From: Aliivibrio fischeri
GTDB lineage: Bacteria; Pseudomonadota; Gammaproteobacteria; Enterobacterales; Vibrionaceae
DNA length: 64,000 nt
Direction of reading: 5' to 3'
NCBI GenBank assembly: GCA_038993745.2
Contig: CP160630.1
Span: 558,001 to 622,000, forward strand
Shown here: one piece after another, positions 19,319-27,746 of the stretch
How the letters are laid out: each line of letters opens with the position of its first letter
Position numbering within the stretch: the first letter of the stretch is position 1
Notes under the pieces: model-generated
What the model saw: the letters and a program-made list of their open reading frames with translations, nothing else
Database searches by the model: none
What the model was told of the DNA's origin: nothing
Program-made: the position numbers and the translations under genes

Positions 19319-20968
19319 ATGCAAGGAACCTCAACGAGAACAAGCGCTGCACGTGCGCTGCTATCTGAACGAATTCAAAAACTCACTACCGCATTATCTG
19401 ATGGTGTGTATGAACGTGAAGATACAATGCGACTATGCTTACTTGCCGCTTTGTCTGGTGAAAGCGTATTTTTATTAGGTCCTCCAGGTATTGCAAAAAG
19501 CTTAATAGCAAAACGATTAATTAAAGCGTTTGATAACAGCCGTTATTTTGAATATCTAATGACACGCTTTTCGACACCAGAAGAAGTGTTTGGTCCTCTC
19601 TCAATTCAAGAATTAAAAGATAACGGTAAATACGTTCGATTAACTCAAGGTTACTTACCTGATGCTCAAGTTGTTTTCTTAGATGAAATTTGGAAAGCAG
19701 GTCCCGCAATTCTTAATACACTACTGACCGTTGTAAATGAAAAAACATTTAAAAACGGTAATGAAATTTCTCCTGTCCCAATGCGACTTCTTATTTCGGC
19801 ATCAAACGAATTACCCGATGAAGACAGCGGCTTAGATGCACTCTATGACCGAATGTTAGTACGCGTATTTGTTAACCGTATTCAAAATAAAAATAACTTT
19901 AAATCCATGTTGATGACAGGGACGATTCAAGAAACAGAAATCGATCCATCATTAGTTGTAACGGACAGCGAGTACCATCAATGGCAAAAAGAATTGGATG
20001 GATTAACCTTATCCGATCAAGTCTTTGAAAAGCTATTTGAATTAAAGACCATGCTTGAACAAAACAATACGGCTTATGATGAAGATCTGTATGTATCTGA
20101 TCGACGCTGGAAAAAGTCCGTTAAATTACTAAAAGCATCCGCTTTCTTTAGTGGCCGTGATGAAATTAATCCGATGGATTTGTTGTTATTACAAGATTGT
20201 TTATGGACGACACCTGAGAACAGAGAACAAGTACGTGAAAGTATTCGAGTCTTTGCATCAGAAAAAGCGTTTGATCAACAAGCGGTATTGATGAATATCG
20301 ATATGATCTTAACGGATATGGCGGAAATGGAAGCGGAGATCTTGGCAAAGCACAGTGTTGAATTGCATATGGAAACGGCCGGTAACCGCTTAATGAAAAA
20401 AGAAAGCTATGAGTTCGATTTTCAAAAGGGCAAACGCTTTAGTGTTGGCAACGCGCATCAATTAATAAAATTAGTGATGCTTCAATCTAATATGTCAGTA
20501 TCAGAAGGTGAAAAGGGCGATAGCCGCTGGGTTTATGTTAACCCTGATGACATCGAAAAACAGATGAAAGAAGGTAAGGCATCGGTATATGGTTATGTAA
20601 ACCAGAACCCAAGTCTGTGTATGCTTAATTTTGAATTAGATGCTGATTCCAGATTAGTAATCAAAGATATCGCAAATCGTTCTGTTCTTGTCGGTATGGT
20701 CGGTCATAATGATCCAACTGAAAGTCAATTTGATGCGTGGGCAGAGCAAGTTTCTGTAAATCAAAAGAAATTAGACGAAGCTGAACATCAATTACTAAAA
20801 AGCCGAACACAATTTCACGCAGCGCTACCACATAACTTTATTGAAGAAAGCTTACCTTCAGTGATTGAAAACAGTCTACAGTTATTAACTCAGCGTATTG
20901 AGGGATGCAAAACTCAATTTAATAACTCTAGTCGACGCGTAATGAAATTTAGCGATTATTATTCTTAA
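19319..20968 (+). CDS. ravA: MoxR-type AAA+ ATPase RavA
   Basis: A 549-residue AAA+ protein of the MoxR/RavA group. Walker A is GPPGIAKS (54-61), Walker B is VVFLDEI (118-124), and a sensor region ISASNELP follows. After the ATPase core there is the RavA-specific C-terminal part, about 50 residues longer than E. coli RavA (498). It is paired with viaA 18 bases downstream, the standard operon. RavA hexamers bind LdcI and, with ViaA, act on respiratory Fe-S complexes and aminoglycoside uptake in E. coli (established there). No kup/ldc neighbours here. The ATG at 19319 follows TAAGGGA. Confidence 0.92.
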   Translation: MQGTSTRTSAARALLSERIQKLTTALSDGVYEREDTMRLCLLAALSGESVFLLGPPGIAKSLIAKRLIKAFDNSRYFEYLMTRFSTPEEVFGPLSIQELKDNGKYVRLTQGYLPDAQVVFLDEIWKAGPAILNTLLTVVNEKTFKNGNEISPVPMRLLISASNELPDEDSGLDALYDRMLVRVFVNRIQNKNNFKSMLMTGTIQETEIDPSLVVTDSEYHQWQKELDGLTLSDQVFEKLFELKTMLEQNNTAYDEDLYVSDRRWKKSVKLLKASAFFSGRDEINPMDLLLLQDCLWTTPENREQVRESIRVFASEKAFDQQAVLMNIDMILTDMAEMEAEILAKHSVELHMETAGNRLMKKESYEFDFQKGKRFSVGNAHQLIKLVMLQSNMSVSEGEKGDSRWVYVNPDDIEKQMKEGKASVYGYVNQNPSLCMLNFELDADSRLVIKDIANRSVLVGMVGHNDPTESQFDAWAEQVSVNQKKLDEAEHQLLKSRTQFHAALPHNFIEESLPSVIENSLQLLTQRIEGCKTQFNNSSRRVMKFSDYYS

Positions 20969-20986
20969 TAAGTAATAGGGACAAAT

Positions 20987-22435
20987 ATGTTAGGTGCTGA
21001 TGCCTTAAACTTGGTCATGATGGTAGCAGAATCAGGGATGATTGATTCTTCGATCGCTGAGGTCCTTTCACGTCCACAATTTCTGACCGCTGCTAAATCA
21101 AACCCTAATATAAAACCAACTATTAAGAATCATATTTTGAAATGGCGTGGCAAAGTTAAGCATAAAATGACCAAAGTATGCGAAACTGAGCGTATTCAAG
21201 ATGAACTGGCTTTATATCAGGATGTGATTCATTGGAGCGAGAACGAGTTTTATCAACGCATTGATGAGATCGTATCTAAGCTAAAGTGGCACTCTGCATT
21301 TTACGTTGAAGCAAAACAATTGGCTAATGATAACAAAGGGTTAATGAACCCTATGTTCCCTAGGTTCTTTTGTGAACGTTGGTATCAAAGTTTATCGGAT
21401 GCAATAAAAAAAGCGCAGTTAAGTGAATTAAAAGAAGATAAAGAAAAACTCCTTGCTGATTTGTATCGACGAATTGAAACACTAAAAACCATGGAGTCTG
21501 TTACTGCTGAGGGTGATGAAGCTCAAATCGGTAAACTGTGGGATATGGCATCAGCAAAACTGACCAAATCTAATGTAGATATCATGAAACTACATGCGCG
21601 GTTTCTGAAGAAAAATAAAGGGTTACAAGACATCGCCTCTAAGCTTGGACGTATGGCCAATGAAGCTGAACATAGTGATAAATCACAAGCTATGGCTGAA
21701 GAAGTCAAAGTGGTGGAAGAGAAGAGTGATTTTGTAACTGACGATATTGTTGGTGTTCATGAAGGCGATGATTTAAGTCGTCTACTTCCTAATGAAACTT
21801 TATTTTTATCGCATCCAGAACTTGAAGTTATTTTTTATCAGCACCTTATTGATAAACGTTTAATGAACTATCGCATGCAGGGGGCTGATCGAAAGTTACG
21901 CAAAGTCACAACTCAATCGAGAGCTGCAAGTAATGCGCTTATTGAAAAAGGGCCGTTTGTTGTTTGTGTAGATGCATCAGGTTCTATGAGTGGATTCCCA
22001 GAGCAATGTGCAAAAGCGTTAGCTTATGGATTAATGCAGATCGCATTGGCAGAAGAGCGAGATTGTTATGTCATTCTGTTTTCGACTCAGCAAATCACAT
22101 ATGAATTAAGTAAACAGGATGGCTTGAAAGAAGTCGCTGATTTCTTATCGTATAAATTTCATGGTGGTACAGATTTAGAGCCCGTGCTGGAAAAATCAAT
22201 TCAATTGATGCATGAGGATAAATATAAAAACGCAGATTTAGTGGTATTGTCTGATTTTATTGCACCGACACATTCAGAAAAGATAGATGCAATGGTAGGG
22301 GATTTGAAAAAACATCAGAACCGATTTCATGCGGTGTGTTTATCAAAATATGGAAATCCAGCATTAATGGCGATGTTTGACCACACATGGGCATATCATC
22401 CATCAATGCTAGGGAGACTAACGCAAATTCGCTAA
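20987..22435 (+). CDS. viaA: VWA-domain protein ViaA, partner of RavA
   Basis: A 482-residue protein whose C-terminal von Willebrand A domain (about 322-480) has the MIDAS motif D329-A-S331-G-S333. The long helical N-terminal part binds RavA in E. coli. Length is almost identical to E. coli ViaA (483). AGGGA precedes the ATG. It is the second gene of the ravA-viaA operon and ends 1 base before the convergent small gene at 22436, leaving no room for a terminator between them. Confidence 0.92.
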   Translation: MLGADALNLVMMVAESGMIDSSIAEVLSRPQFLTAAKSNPNIKPTIKNHILKWRGKVKHKMTKVCETERIQDELALYQDVIHWSENEFYQRIDEIVSKLKWHSAFYVEAKQLANDNKGLMNPMFPRFFCERWYQSLSDAIKKAQLSELKEDKEKLLADLYRRIETLKTMESVTAEGDEAQIGKLWDMASAKLTKSNVDIMKLHARFLKKNKGLQDIASKLGRMANEAEHSDKSQAMAEEVKVVEEKSDFVTDDIVGVHEGDDLSRLLPNETLFLSHPELEVIFYQHLIDKRLMNYRMQGADRKLRKVTTQSRAASNALIEKGPFVVCVDASGSMSGFPEQCAKALAYGLMQIALAEERDCYVILFSTQQITYELSKQDGLKEVADFLSYKFHGGTDLEPVLEKSIQLMHEDKYKNADLVVLSDFIAPTHSEKIDAMVGDLKKHQNRFHAVCLSKYGNPALMAMFDHTWAYHPSMLGRLTQIR

Positions 22436-22678
22436 TTAGTCTTCTTTCACGAAACGTACTTTTGAAAAGCCAAGCTTTGTAAAGTAGCTGTGACGGAAAT
22501 CTTTAACCGCACCAGGGTTATTTGAGGCCATTTCAACTTGCTTCAACATAGTATCGAAATCTGAGATATCAATACCTTCAGCAGCCGCTGCAGCTTCAAA
22601 TGGGCCGTGAAATTCACGAAAAGAGAAAGGGATCTCTTTTGTTTCAGACTTGTAAGTATAACGAACGATACGAGCCAT
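22436..22678 (-). CDS. Small conserved vibrio protein (DUF2960-like)
   Basis: An 80-residue soluble protein beginning MARIVRYTYKSETKEIPFS and ending KLGFSKVRFVKED. It resembles the vibrio family DUF2960, which has no known function; the assignment is from memory of the sequence pattern. The start is the ATG at 22678, preceded by CGGAG; a TTG at 22711 is also in frame. It lies 43 bases after a DUF3069-like gene on the same strand, probably in one operon, and abuts viaA tail to tail. Confidence 0.75.
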   Translation of the reverse strand: MARIVRYTYKSETKEIPFSFREFHGPFEAAAAAEGIDISDFDTMLKQVEMASNNPGAVKDFRHSYFTKLGFSKVRFVKED

Positions 22679-22721
22679 TATTTCTCCGAAAAAGGATGGC
22701 GCTAAAGCCATCCAATATTAA

Positions 22722-23159
22722 TTATTTTTTGAAGATTTCAGCAAGTTCACGTTTCATGATTGGATCACGACGTGCTTTTTTGATTTGCTTAACTAGATCT
22801 TTCACACAGTTGTGTAAAACTTGATCAAGAAGTTGTGAACGGTATTCAGCTTGAGCATCTTCGTCCATGTTTTCTGGTAGGTCTAAGTTTTCGAACTCAG
22901 CCATGAAATCATAACCAGCGTAGCTTTGGCTTAGAGAAACTAATGCGTGGAATTGCTCAAAGTTATCTAGAACTTTTTGAGCACTAGCTGGCATTGCATC
23001 CCAAGATTCACGAACTGCGATTTCAGCTACTTCGTGCACAGAAACAAGCATGTGCCACATTTCTTCAGGAACGTTTTCAAATTCGATAACTTTTTTAAGT
23101 TCAGGAGAGATCGTTTCTAGATCGATAGCTTCTTTTTGTGTGTTTTCAACTTCAGACAT
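22722..23159 (-). CDS. Conserved vibrio protein (DUF3069-like)
   Basis: A 145-residue acidic, largely helical cytoplasmic protein without signal peptide or catalytic motif. It has a pattern (PEEMWHMLVSVHEVAE, then ESWDAMPASAQKV) I associate with DUF3069 of vibrios and relatives. Function unknown. It is the first gene of a likely two-gene minus-strand unit with the small gene at 22436, and is divergent from the OmpA-type lipoprotein gene over about 210 bases. Confidence 0.75.
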   Translation of the reverse strand: MSEVENTQKEAIDLETISPELKKVIEFENVPEEMWHMLVSVHEVAEIAVRESWDAMPASAQKVLDNFEQFHALVSLSQSYAGYDFMAEFENLDLPENMDEDAQAEYRSQLLDQVLHNCVKDLVKQIKKARRDPIMKRELAEIFKK

Positions 23160-23367
23160 GGGAATTTCTCGTCATATAAAAAGGAAATGGTAACTAGACC
23201 ATCAGAAATGTCAATTTTATTCATTCCTATAAGGGACATTTGATAAGAAATCGTGGTTTTAATAAGCGAAAAGCAGGAATCAACATCACATTTATCACCG
23301 TTTTTCATTAAAGAAACGATTATAAACGTCGATATCAAGAGTAGGAATTATATTACTCGGATTGATC

Positions 23368-23994
23368 ATGCTAAGACTTTTACCATTATTTGCTTCATTA
23401 CTATTTGTAGGGTGTGCACCACAAGGAAGTAGTTTATTAGATACCGCACCAAAGACGAAAGAAGATACACCGTTCCCTGATTTTGAAAATCCTGAAACGG
23501 CACCTGTTGAAGAGATGGAAACATCAGAAATGACACGTGCATTAACTGGACCTAATGGTGAGTTAAAAGACGATGACATGCGCCAAGTCGCTCAACAATT
23601 AACAAATATGGGTATTCAATATCACAAAGTAGGTAATGACCAACTGGTGATAAGCATTCAAGAAAAAGTGCATTTTTCTAGCGCTAAAGCTGAATTAACG
23701 CCACTAGCACGTTCACTACTTAATAAACTGATTGTTGTTATGGCGAGTAAACCAGAGCTAGCTCTAGTACTTGATGGTCATACGGATGTGACTGGTGATC
23801 CGATTAAGAATCAGAACTTATCTGAACAACGTTCAAACGAAGTACGTCGCTATTTACTAGCGAATAAACTAAATGCGAGTCAATTATACTCTCGAGGTTT
23901 TGGTGAATATCTACCGTTATGTGATAACGATACGATCCTAGGTCGTAAATGTAATCGAAGAGTGGAAATTACCATCTTAAAAATTCACTGGTAA
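23368..23994 (+). CDS. OmpA-family outer-membrane lipoprotein
   Basis: A 208-residue lipoprotein precursor. The lipobox LFVGC ends the signal peptide (MLRLLPLFASL...), so the acylated Cys is near residue 17. An acidic linker follows. The C-terminal OmpA/Pal domain (about 100-205, with DGHTDVTGD and NLSEQRSNEVRRYL) binds peptidoglycan diaminopimelate. It should tether the outer membrane to the cell wall. The ATG at 23368 is preferred to the TTG at 23362. It is a single gene closed by the terminator at 24003-24032. Confidence 0.88.
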   Translation: MLRLLPLFASLLFVGCAPQGSSLLDTAPKTKEDTPFPDFENPETAPVEEMETSEMTRALTGPNGELKDDDMRQVAQQLTNMGIQYHKVGNDQLVISIQEKVHFSSAKAELTPLARSLLNKLIVVMASKPELALVLDGHTDVTGDPIKNQNLSEQRSNEVRRYLLANKLNASQLYSRGFGEYLPLCDNDTILGRKCNRRVEITILKIHW

Positions 23995-24002
23995 CAGTAT
24001 AA

Positions 24003-24032
24003 AAAATGGCCCTCATTATTGAGGGCCATTTT
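24003..24032. terminator. Bidirectional terminator
   Basis: Perfect 13-base-pair stem (24003-24015 with 24020-24032) with a TTAT loop between the convergent OmpA-type and creA genes. Confidence 0.93.
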
Positions 24033-24047
24033 GTAGATATTTATAAA

Positions 24048-24518
24048 TTAGTTAGCAGTAACTGGTTGTTCAACGTAAGCTTTTGTTCCCCACAATGGCA
24101 CAGTTGATAAACTATGCTTAAAGCTACCTTCTGTTTCTTTTGTTGTGTATGACAAGTACAGTAATGTTTGGTTTTCAGCATCGTAAATACGTCTAACTTT
24201 CATTGATTTAAAGAAGATACTTTTAGATTGCTTGAAAACAACCTCACCAGATTTACTTCTGTCAATTTGAGCGATCATTTCAGGCGTGATTTCACCTGTT
24301 TGACGACATGAGATAGAGCTGTCACTTGGATCCGAAAGGCTTAAATTTGCTTCAACTGATGCGATGTGGCAAGTAACACCAGGGATCTTTTCATCATCCA
24401 AGTTTGAAATTTTGATGTCTTTCATAGTGAACATACCTAGTGATACATCACCAACTTCGTTATCAGAACAAGCGCTAAGCAATGTTGTGATAGCAAGTGC
24501 AAAAATGATTTTTTTCAT
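24048..24518 (-). CDS. creA: CreA-family protein, here a lipoprotein
   Basis: A 156-residue protein that follows E. coli CreA through VTCHIA, ISCRQTGEI, GEVVFKQSKSIFFKSM and RIYDAENQTLLYL. The function of CreA is unknown despite its place next to creBCD in E. coli; no creBCD is here. Unlike E. coli CreA, which has a plain signal peptide, this copy has a lipobox (LLSAC-S), so it is probably a lipoprotein. The start is the ATG at 24518, preceded by AGAGAA; the upstream in-frame extension to 24560 is unlikely. Confidence 0.87.
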   Translation of the reverse strand: MKKIIFALAITTLLSACSDNEVGDVSLGMFTMKDIKISNLDDEKIPGVTCHIASVEANLSLSDPSDSSISCRQTGEITPEMIAQIDRSKSGEVVFKQSKSIFFKSMKVRRIYDAENQTLLYLSYTTKETEGSFKHSLSTVPLWGTKAYVEQPVTAN

Positions 24519-24724
24519 TAAAGATTCTCTGATTTTAAACGATATAAAAGAGTGTAGCATAAACGTGATTTGATTTAAGCTCTGACGTTATACTAAAAAA
24601 ATAAGCCATGTCATCACTTTAGCATAAGTAAACGATCTTATGCATAAAGACCTTAATTGGATTTTTGAAATCAGGTGATATGTATTAATATGCGTCGGAT
24701 AAAATATATGAGTGGAGAAATAAC

Positions 24725-24838
24725 TTGAAAAAACAAATAATTACTGTCGTTTTAATGGCTCTTCTATTGACGGCTTGTAGCTCTCCATCCCAACCTCGCA
24801 TGTGCGTTCCTGATTTTTGTAATATATGGGGCCAATGA
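24725..24838 (+). CDS. Tiny lipoprotein (37 residues) with TTG start
   Basis: A frame of 37 codons starts at the TTG at 24725, which follows GGAG by 8 bases, and ends at TGA 24836-24838. The product has a basic start MKKQ, a hydrophobic core and a lipobox LLTAC, leaving a mature lipopeptide of 20 residues that includes two more Cys (MCVPDFC) and ends NIWGQ. Signal, lipobox and ribosome site together make it credible despite its size. It lies upstream of the DUF3010-type gene on the same strand, 95 bases away. Function unknown; lysis-type or entericidin-like peptides are of similar size. Confidence 0.65.
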   Translation: MKKQIITVVLMALLLTACSSPSQPRMCVPDFCNIWGQ

Positions 24839-24933
24839 TTCTGGCCTGATTATTTTTATCTTCGATTCAACGTATCAATTTCATTAATTTAAGCCTATAA
24901 TCAACCGGTTCAAGACATTGTTAGGATTTTAGA

Positions 24934-25356
24934 ATGAAAGTATGTGGCGTAGAGCTTAAAGGTAATGAAGCAATCATCTGTTTAGTTAATAAATCAGATG
25001 GCATGATCGACTTACCTGATTGTCGAGTAGCTAAATTTGATATTGTTGAGCCATCTAAAACGGAATCAATCCGTGATTTTCAATTTAAATTTAAAAAATT
25101 AATGCAAGATTACCAAGTTGAAACGGTTGTTATTAAAGAACGTTTAATGAAAGGTAAATTTGCAGGTGGTGCTGTTGGCTTTAAATTAGAAGCTGCAATT
25201 CAACTAATTGAAGATGTTGAAGTTGAAGTACTTAGCGCTGCAGATCAAAAAGCAAGCCTGAAACGCGCACCAGAAATGATCCGCGTAAAAGAAGTTGGTT
25301 TAAAAGGTTACCAACAAGATGCCTACGAAACAGGTTATGCATTTTTAAACTTTTAA
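24934..25356 (+). CDS. DUF3010-like conserved protein
   Basis: A 140-residue cytoplasmic protein starting MKVCGVELKGNEAIICLV, which resembles DUF3010. Its opening strand pair and the acidic residue in GVELKGNE recall RNase H/RuvC-like folds, but I see no complete catalytic set. Function unknown. An AGGA about 9 bases upstream supports the ATG. It has its own terminator at 25364-25388. Confidence 0.75.
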   Translation: MKVCGVELKGNEAIICLVNKSDGMIDLPDCRVAKFDIVEPSKTESIRDFQFKFKKLMQDYQVETVVIKERLMKGKFAGGAVGFKLEAAIQLIEDVEVEVLSAADQKASLKRAPEMIRVKEVGLKGYQQDAYETGYAFLNF

Positions 25357-25363
25357 TTTAAAT

Positions 25364-25388
25364 AAAGGATGGGGTACCATCCTTTTTT
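25364..25388 (+). terminator. Terminator after the DUF3010-like gene
   Basis: Stem AAAGGATGG (25364-25372) with CCATCCTTT (25377-25385), GGTA loop, six T's. It ends 9 bases before the next start codon. Confidence 0.85.
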
Positions 25389-25397
25389 GTAGGTGAT

Positions 25398-25883
25398 ATG
25401 AGTAGCGAAATTTTTAATAAGAATAAGCTAACTTGGTTAGCAGAGCAGGTGAATGTGGATTTCCCAACACCTGAAAGCCTTAGAGGCAGAGATATCTATC
25501 TAAATCAAAGTGCATGTGTACCAAGTAAGCTTGAGTTTGTTAATTCAAACATTCCTGATGGTGTATTTGTTTTACCTGTTACAGAGCATAGGCTTACCAT
25601 TCGTTGGGCAATGATTGTTGCAAAACAATGGGATCAAGAATATGACGATGTTCTTGAGTTTTTGACTCAAATCGAATTGTCAGAAGAATATCAGTTATTT
25701 GTTGCTTTAAATGGAATGATGCCAATCGCTGCGTGTTTATCGCAAGTTGTTGATGGCGAATTATTTATTTCAGATATTGTTATTACGGATAATACCCTTG
25801 ATGTTGATGGATTCTTAGGATCTGTAATGGAGCAGCAATCAAGTTTACATGGGACTACTTTTACAACTTGTATTAAAGCCTAA
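25398..25883 (+). CDS. Hypothetical protein
   Basis: A 161-residue acidic soluble protein without signal peptide or membrane helix. I recognise no domain. A predicted helix-rich middle (MIVAKQWDQEYDDVLEFLTQIEL) precedes a beta-rich end. AGGTGAT lies just before the ATG. It sits between a terminator and the HD-GYP gene, which begins 22 bases after its stop, so the two may be co-transcribed. Function unknown. Confidence 0.7.
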   Translation: MSSEIFNKNKLTWLAEQVNVDFPTPESLRGRDIYLNQSACVPSKLEFVNSNIPDGVFVLPVTEHRLTIRWAMIVAKQWDQEYDDVLEFLTQIELSEEYQLFVALNGMMPIAACLSQVVDGELFISDIVITDNTLDVDGFLGSVMEQQSSLHGTTFTTCIKA

Positions 25884-25905
25884 TACATCTTCAGAGTCTT
25901 GAAAC

Positions 25906-27651
25906 ATGCGTCATTACCTATCTCTAGTTTGTGGTTTTATTTTCTTATTTGCACCAATGAGTTTGTTTGCTCATGAAATGAAACCACTAAACATACTTGT
26001 GTTGCATTCATATAGCCCATCTTATGAATGGACAATGAATATACAACAGGGAATTTCAGAATCCATTGCTAAAGTTGATCGAAATGTTCGACTTTCTGTT
26101 GAGTACATGGATTCTAAGCGTGTAAACGGTAACGACTACAAAGCGCAATATCTAACTTATTTGAAGCACAAATATTCGGAAGGCTACTTTGATGCGATCA
26201 TTGCCTCGGATGATAACGCACTTAATTTCTTAATTAAAAACGCAAACAAAACTTTTCCAAAGCTACCTATCGTTGCTGTAGGTATCAATAATCTGTCAAT
26301 CGATTTAGCTGAGATTGAAGATAGAACAACCGTTTACTATGAACGTGACCATATCGTAAAAAATTTAAAGCTCTCCCAGTCACTTTTTCCTGAAAGAAAA
26401 ACAGTATATTTGTTTAGTGATAATAGCTTAACTTCCCAGCTTGTAAGAAAACAATTCATAGAAGACGCTAAGGTATTTCCCAACCTAACGATTAAAATCA
26501 TTGATGATTTATCTTTAAAAGAAGCAGAGCAGTTCTTGGCAAAGGCGGGTGATGATTCGGTCGCTTTCTTAACTCATTTTAATACTGAGTTAAAAAAAGG
26601 GAATTACTATGACTATGGGGCGATAGCTTCAGTGTTATCTAAGGAAAGCAACATACCGATTTTTGTATTTTGGGAGCATTATATTGGTTATGGTGTGTTA
26701 GGTGGTTATGTTAACCGCTCTTACGCTTTAGGGATCCAATCCATTTTATCTCTATCAAATAAACTTCATTTTACTGTTAACGAAAAGGTATCAGCGTATC
26801 CTGTGGCGTGGGAAGGTTATGTTTTTGATTATGGAATTGTAGATAAATTCAATATAGATAGAGACGATTTGCCTTACGCTTCGAGCATTGTTAATGAGCC
26901 TGAATCATACTTATATAAAAACAGAAATATTATATCCGTAACGGCTCTGCTGATTATCATGATGCTAGGGATCATAGTTACTCAGTACATTGCGATTTTA
27001 CGTAAAAAAGAATTAGACGAAAATAAAACACATATTCTTAAATTACAAAAGAAGACACTGAACGTCCAAAAAGAGATGATCAACGTCCTTGGTGAAGCAA
27101 TTGAGACTCGTTCTGGTGAAACGGGAAATCACGTAAAGCGTGTGGCAAAAATGTCTTCTTTGCTTGGGCGTTTATATGAGTTACCAAAATCAGAATATCA
27201 ATTGCTTGAAGTTATTAGCCCTATGCATGATGTTGGAAAGATAGGGATCCCTGAAGCTATTTTAGATAAACCCGGCAAGTTAACACCAGAAGAAAGAACC
27301 ATTATCGAGACCCATACTATTATGGGATACAAATTATTGATGTCTGGTGATGGCGAAATAATGCAATCAGCAGCTCGAATTGCACTAGAACACCATGAAA
27401 GATGGGATGGGAAAGGGTACCCAAATCAGTTAAAGGGTGAAGAAATTCATATTTTCGCAAGAATAACAGCCATTGTTGATGTCTTTGATGCTCTTATGAG
27501 TAAACGTTGTTATAAAGAAGCGTGGCCATTGGAAAGGGTTATTGACCTGTTTAAACAAGAACGAGGTCAACAATTTGACCCAAACTTATCTCAATTATTT
27601 CTCGATAACATATACAGTTTTATTGATATTCGACTTGAATATCCAGATTAA
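25906..27651 (+). CDS. Membrane HD-GYP phosphodiesterase with periplasmic substrate-binding sensor
   Basis: A 581-residue sensor enzyme. A signal peptide (1-23) leads to a periplasmic ABC-type substrate-binding-like domain (about 27-330, starting LNILVLHSYSPSYEWT), followed by a membrane helix at 342-365 and a cytoplasmic HD-GYP domain (about 390-575). The HD pair (441-442, in HDVGKIGIPE), the downstream HH-ERWDGKGYP (496-506) and the GYP triad are intact, so c-di-GMP hydrolysis is expected. The sensor half resembles the family of binding proteins fused to GGDEF and histidine kinases. The ligand is unknown. Confidence 0.9.
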   Translation: MRHYLSLVCGFIFLFAPMSLFAHEMKPLNILVLHSYSPSYEWTMNIQQGISESIAKVDRNVRLSVEYMDSKRVNGNDYKAQYLTYLKHKYSEGYFDAIIASDDNALNFLIKNANKTFPKLPIVAVGINNLSIDLAEIEDRTTVYYERDHIVKNLKLSQSLFPERKTVYLFSDNSLTSQLVRKQFIEDAKVFPNLTIKIIDDLSLKEAEQFLAKAGDDSVAFLTHFNTELKKGNYYDYGAIASVLSKESNIPIFVFWEHYIGYGVLGGYVNRSYALGIQSILSLSNKLHFTVNEKVSAYPVAWEGYVFDYGIVDKFNIDRDDLPYASSIVNEPESYLYKNRNIISVTALLIIMMLGIIVTQYIAILRKKELDENKTHILKLQKKTLNVQKEMINVLGEAIETRSGETGNHVKRVAKMSSLLGRLYELPKSEYQLLEVISPMHDVGKIGIPEAILDKPGKLTPEERTIIETHTIMGYKLLMSGDGEIMQSAARIALEHHERWDGKGYPNQLKGEEIHIFARITAIVDVFDALMSKRCYKEAWPLERVIDLFKQERGQQFDPNLSQLFLDNIYSFIDIRLEYPD

Positions 27652-27697
27652 TAACATCAATAAAGCCTGAGTTATTAAAAGTTAATCTATTAATATA

Positions 27698-27734
27698 AAA
27701 AAAGCCCTAACTCTATGAGAGGTAGGGCTTTTTT
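27698..27734. terminator. Bidirectional terminator
   Basis: Stem AAAAAAGCCCTA (27698-27709) with TAGGGCTTTTTT (27723-27734), between the convergent HD-GYP and gltS genes. Confidence 0.92.
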
Positions 27735-27746
27735 CTTGGTTTTTTC

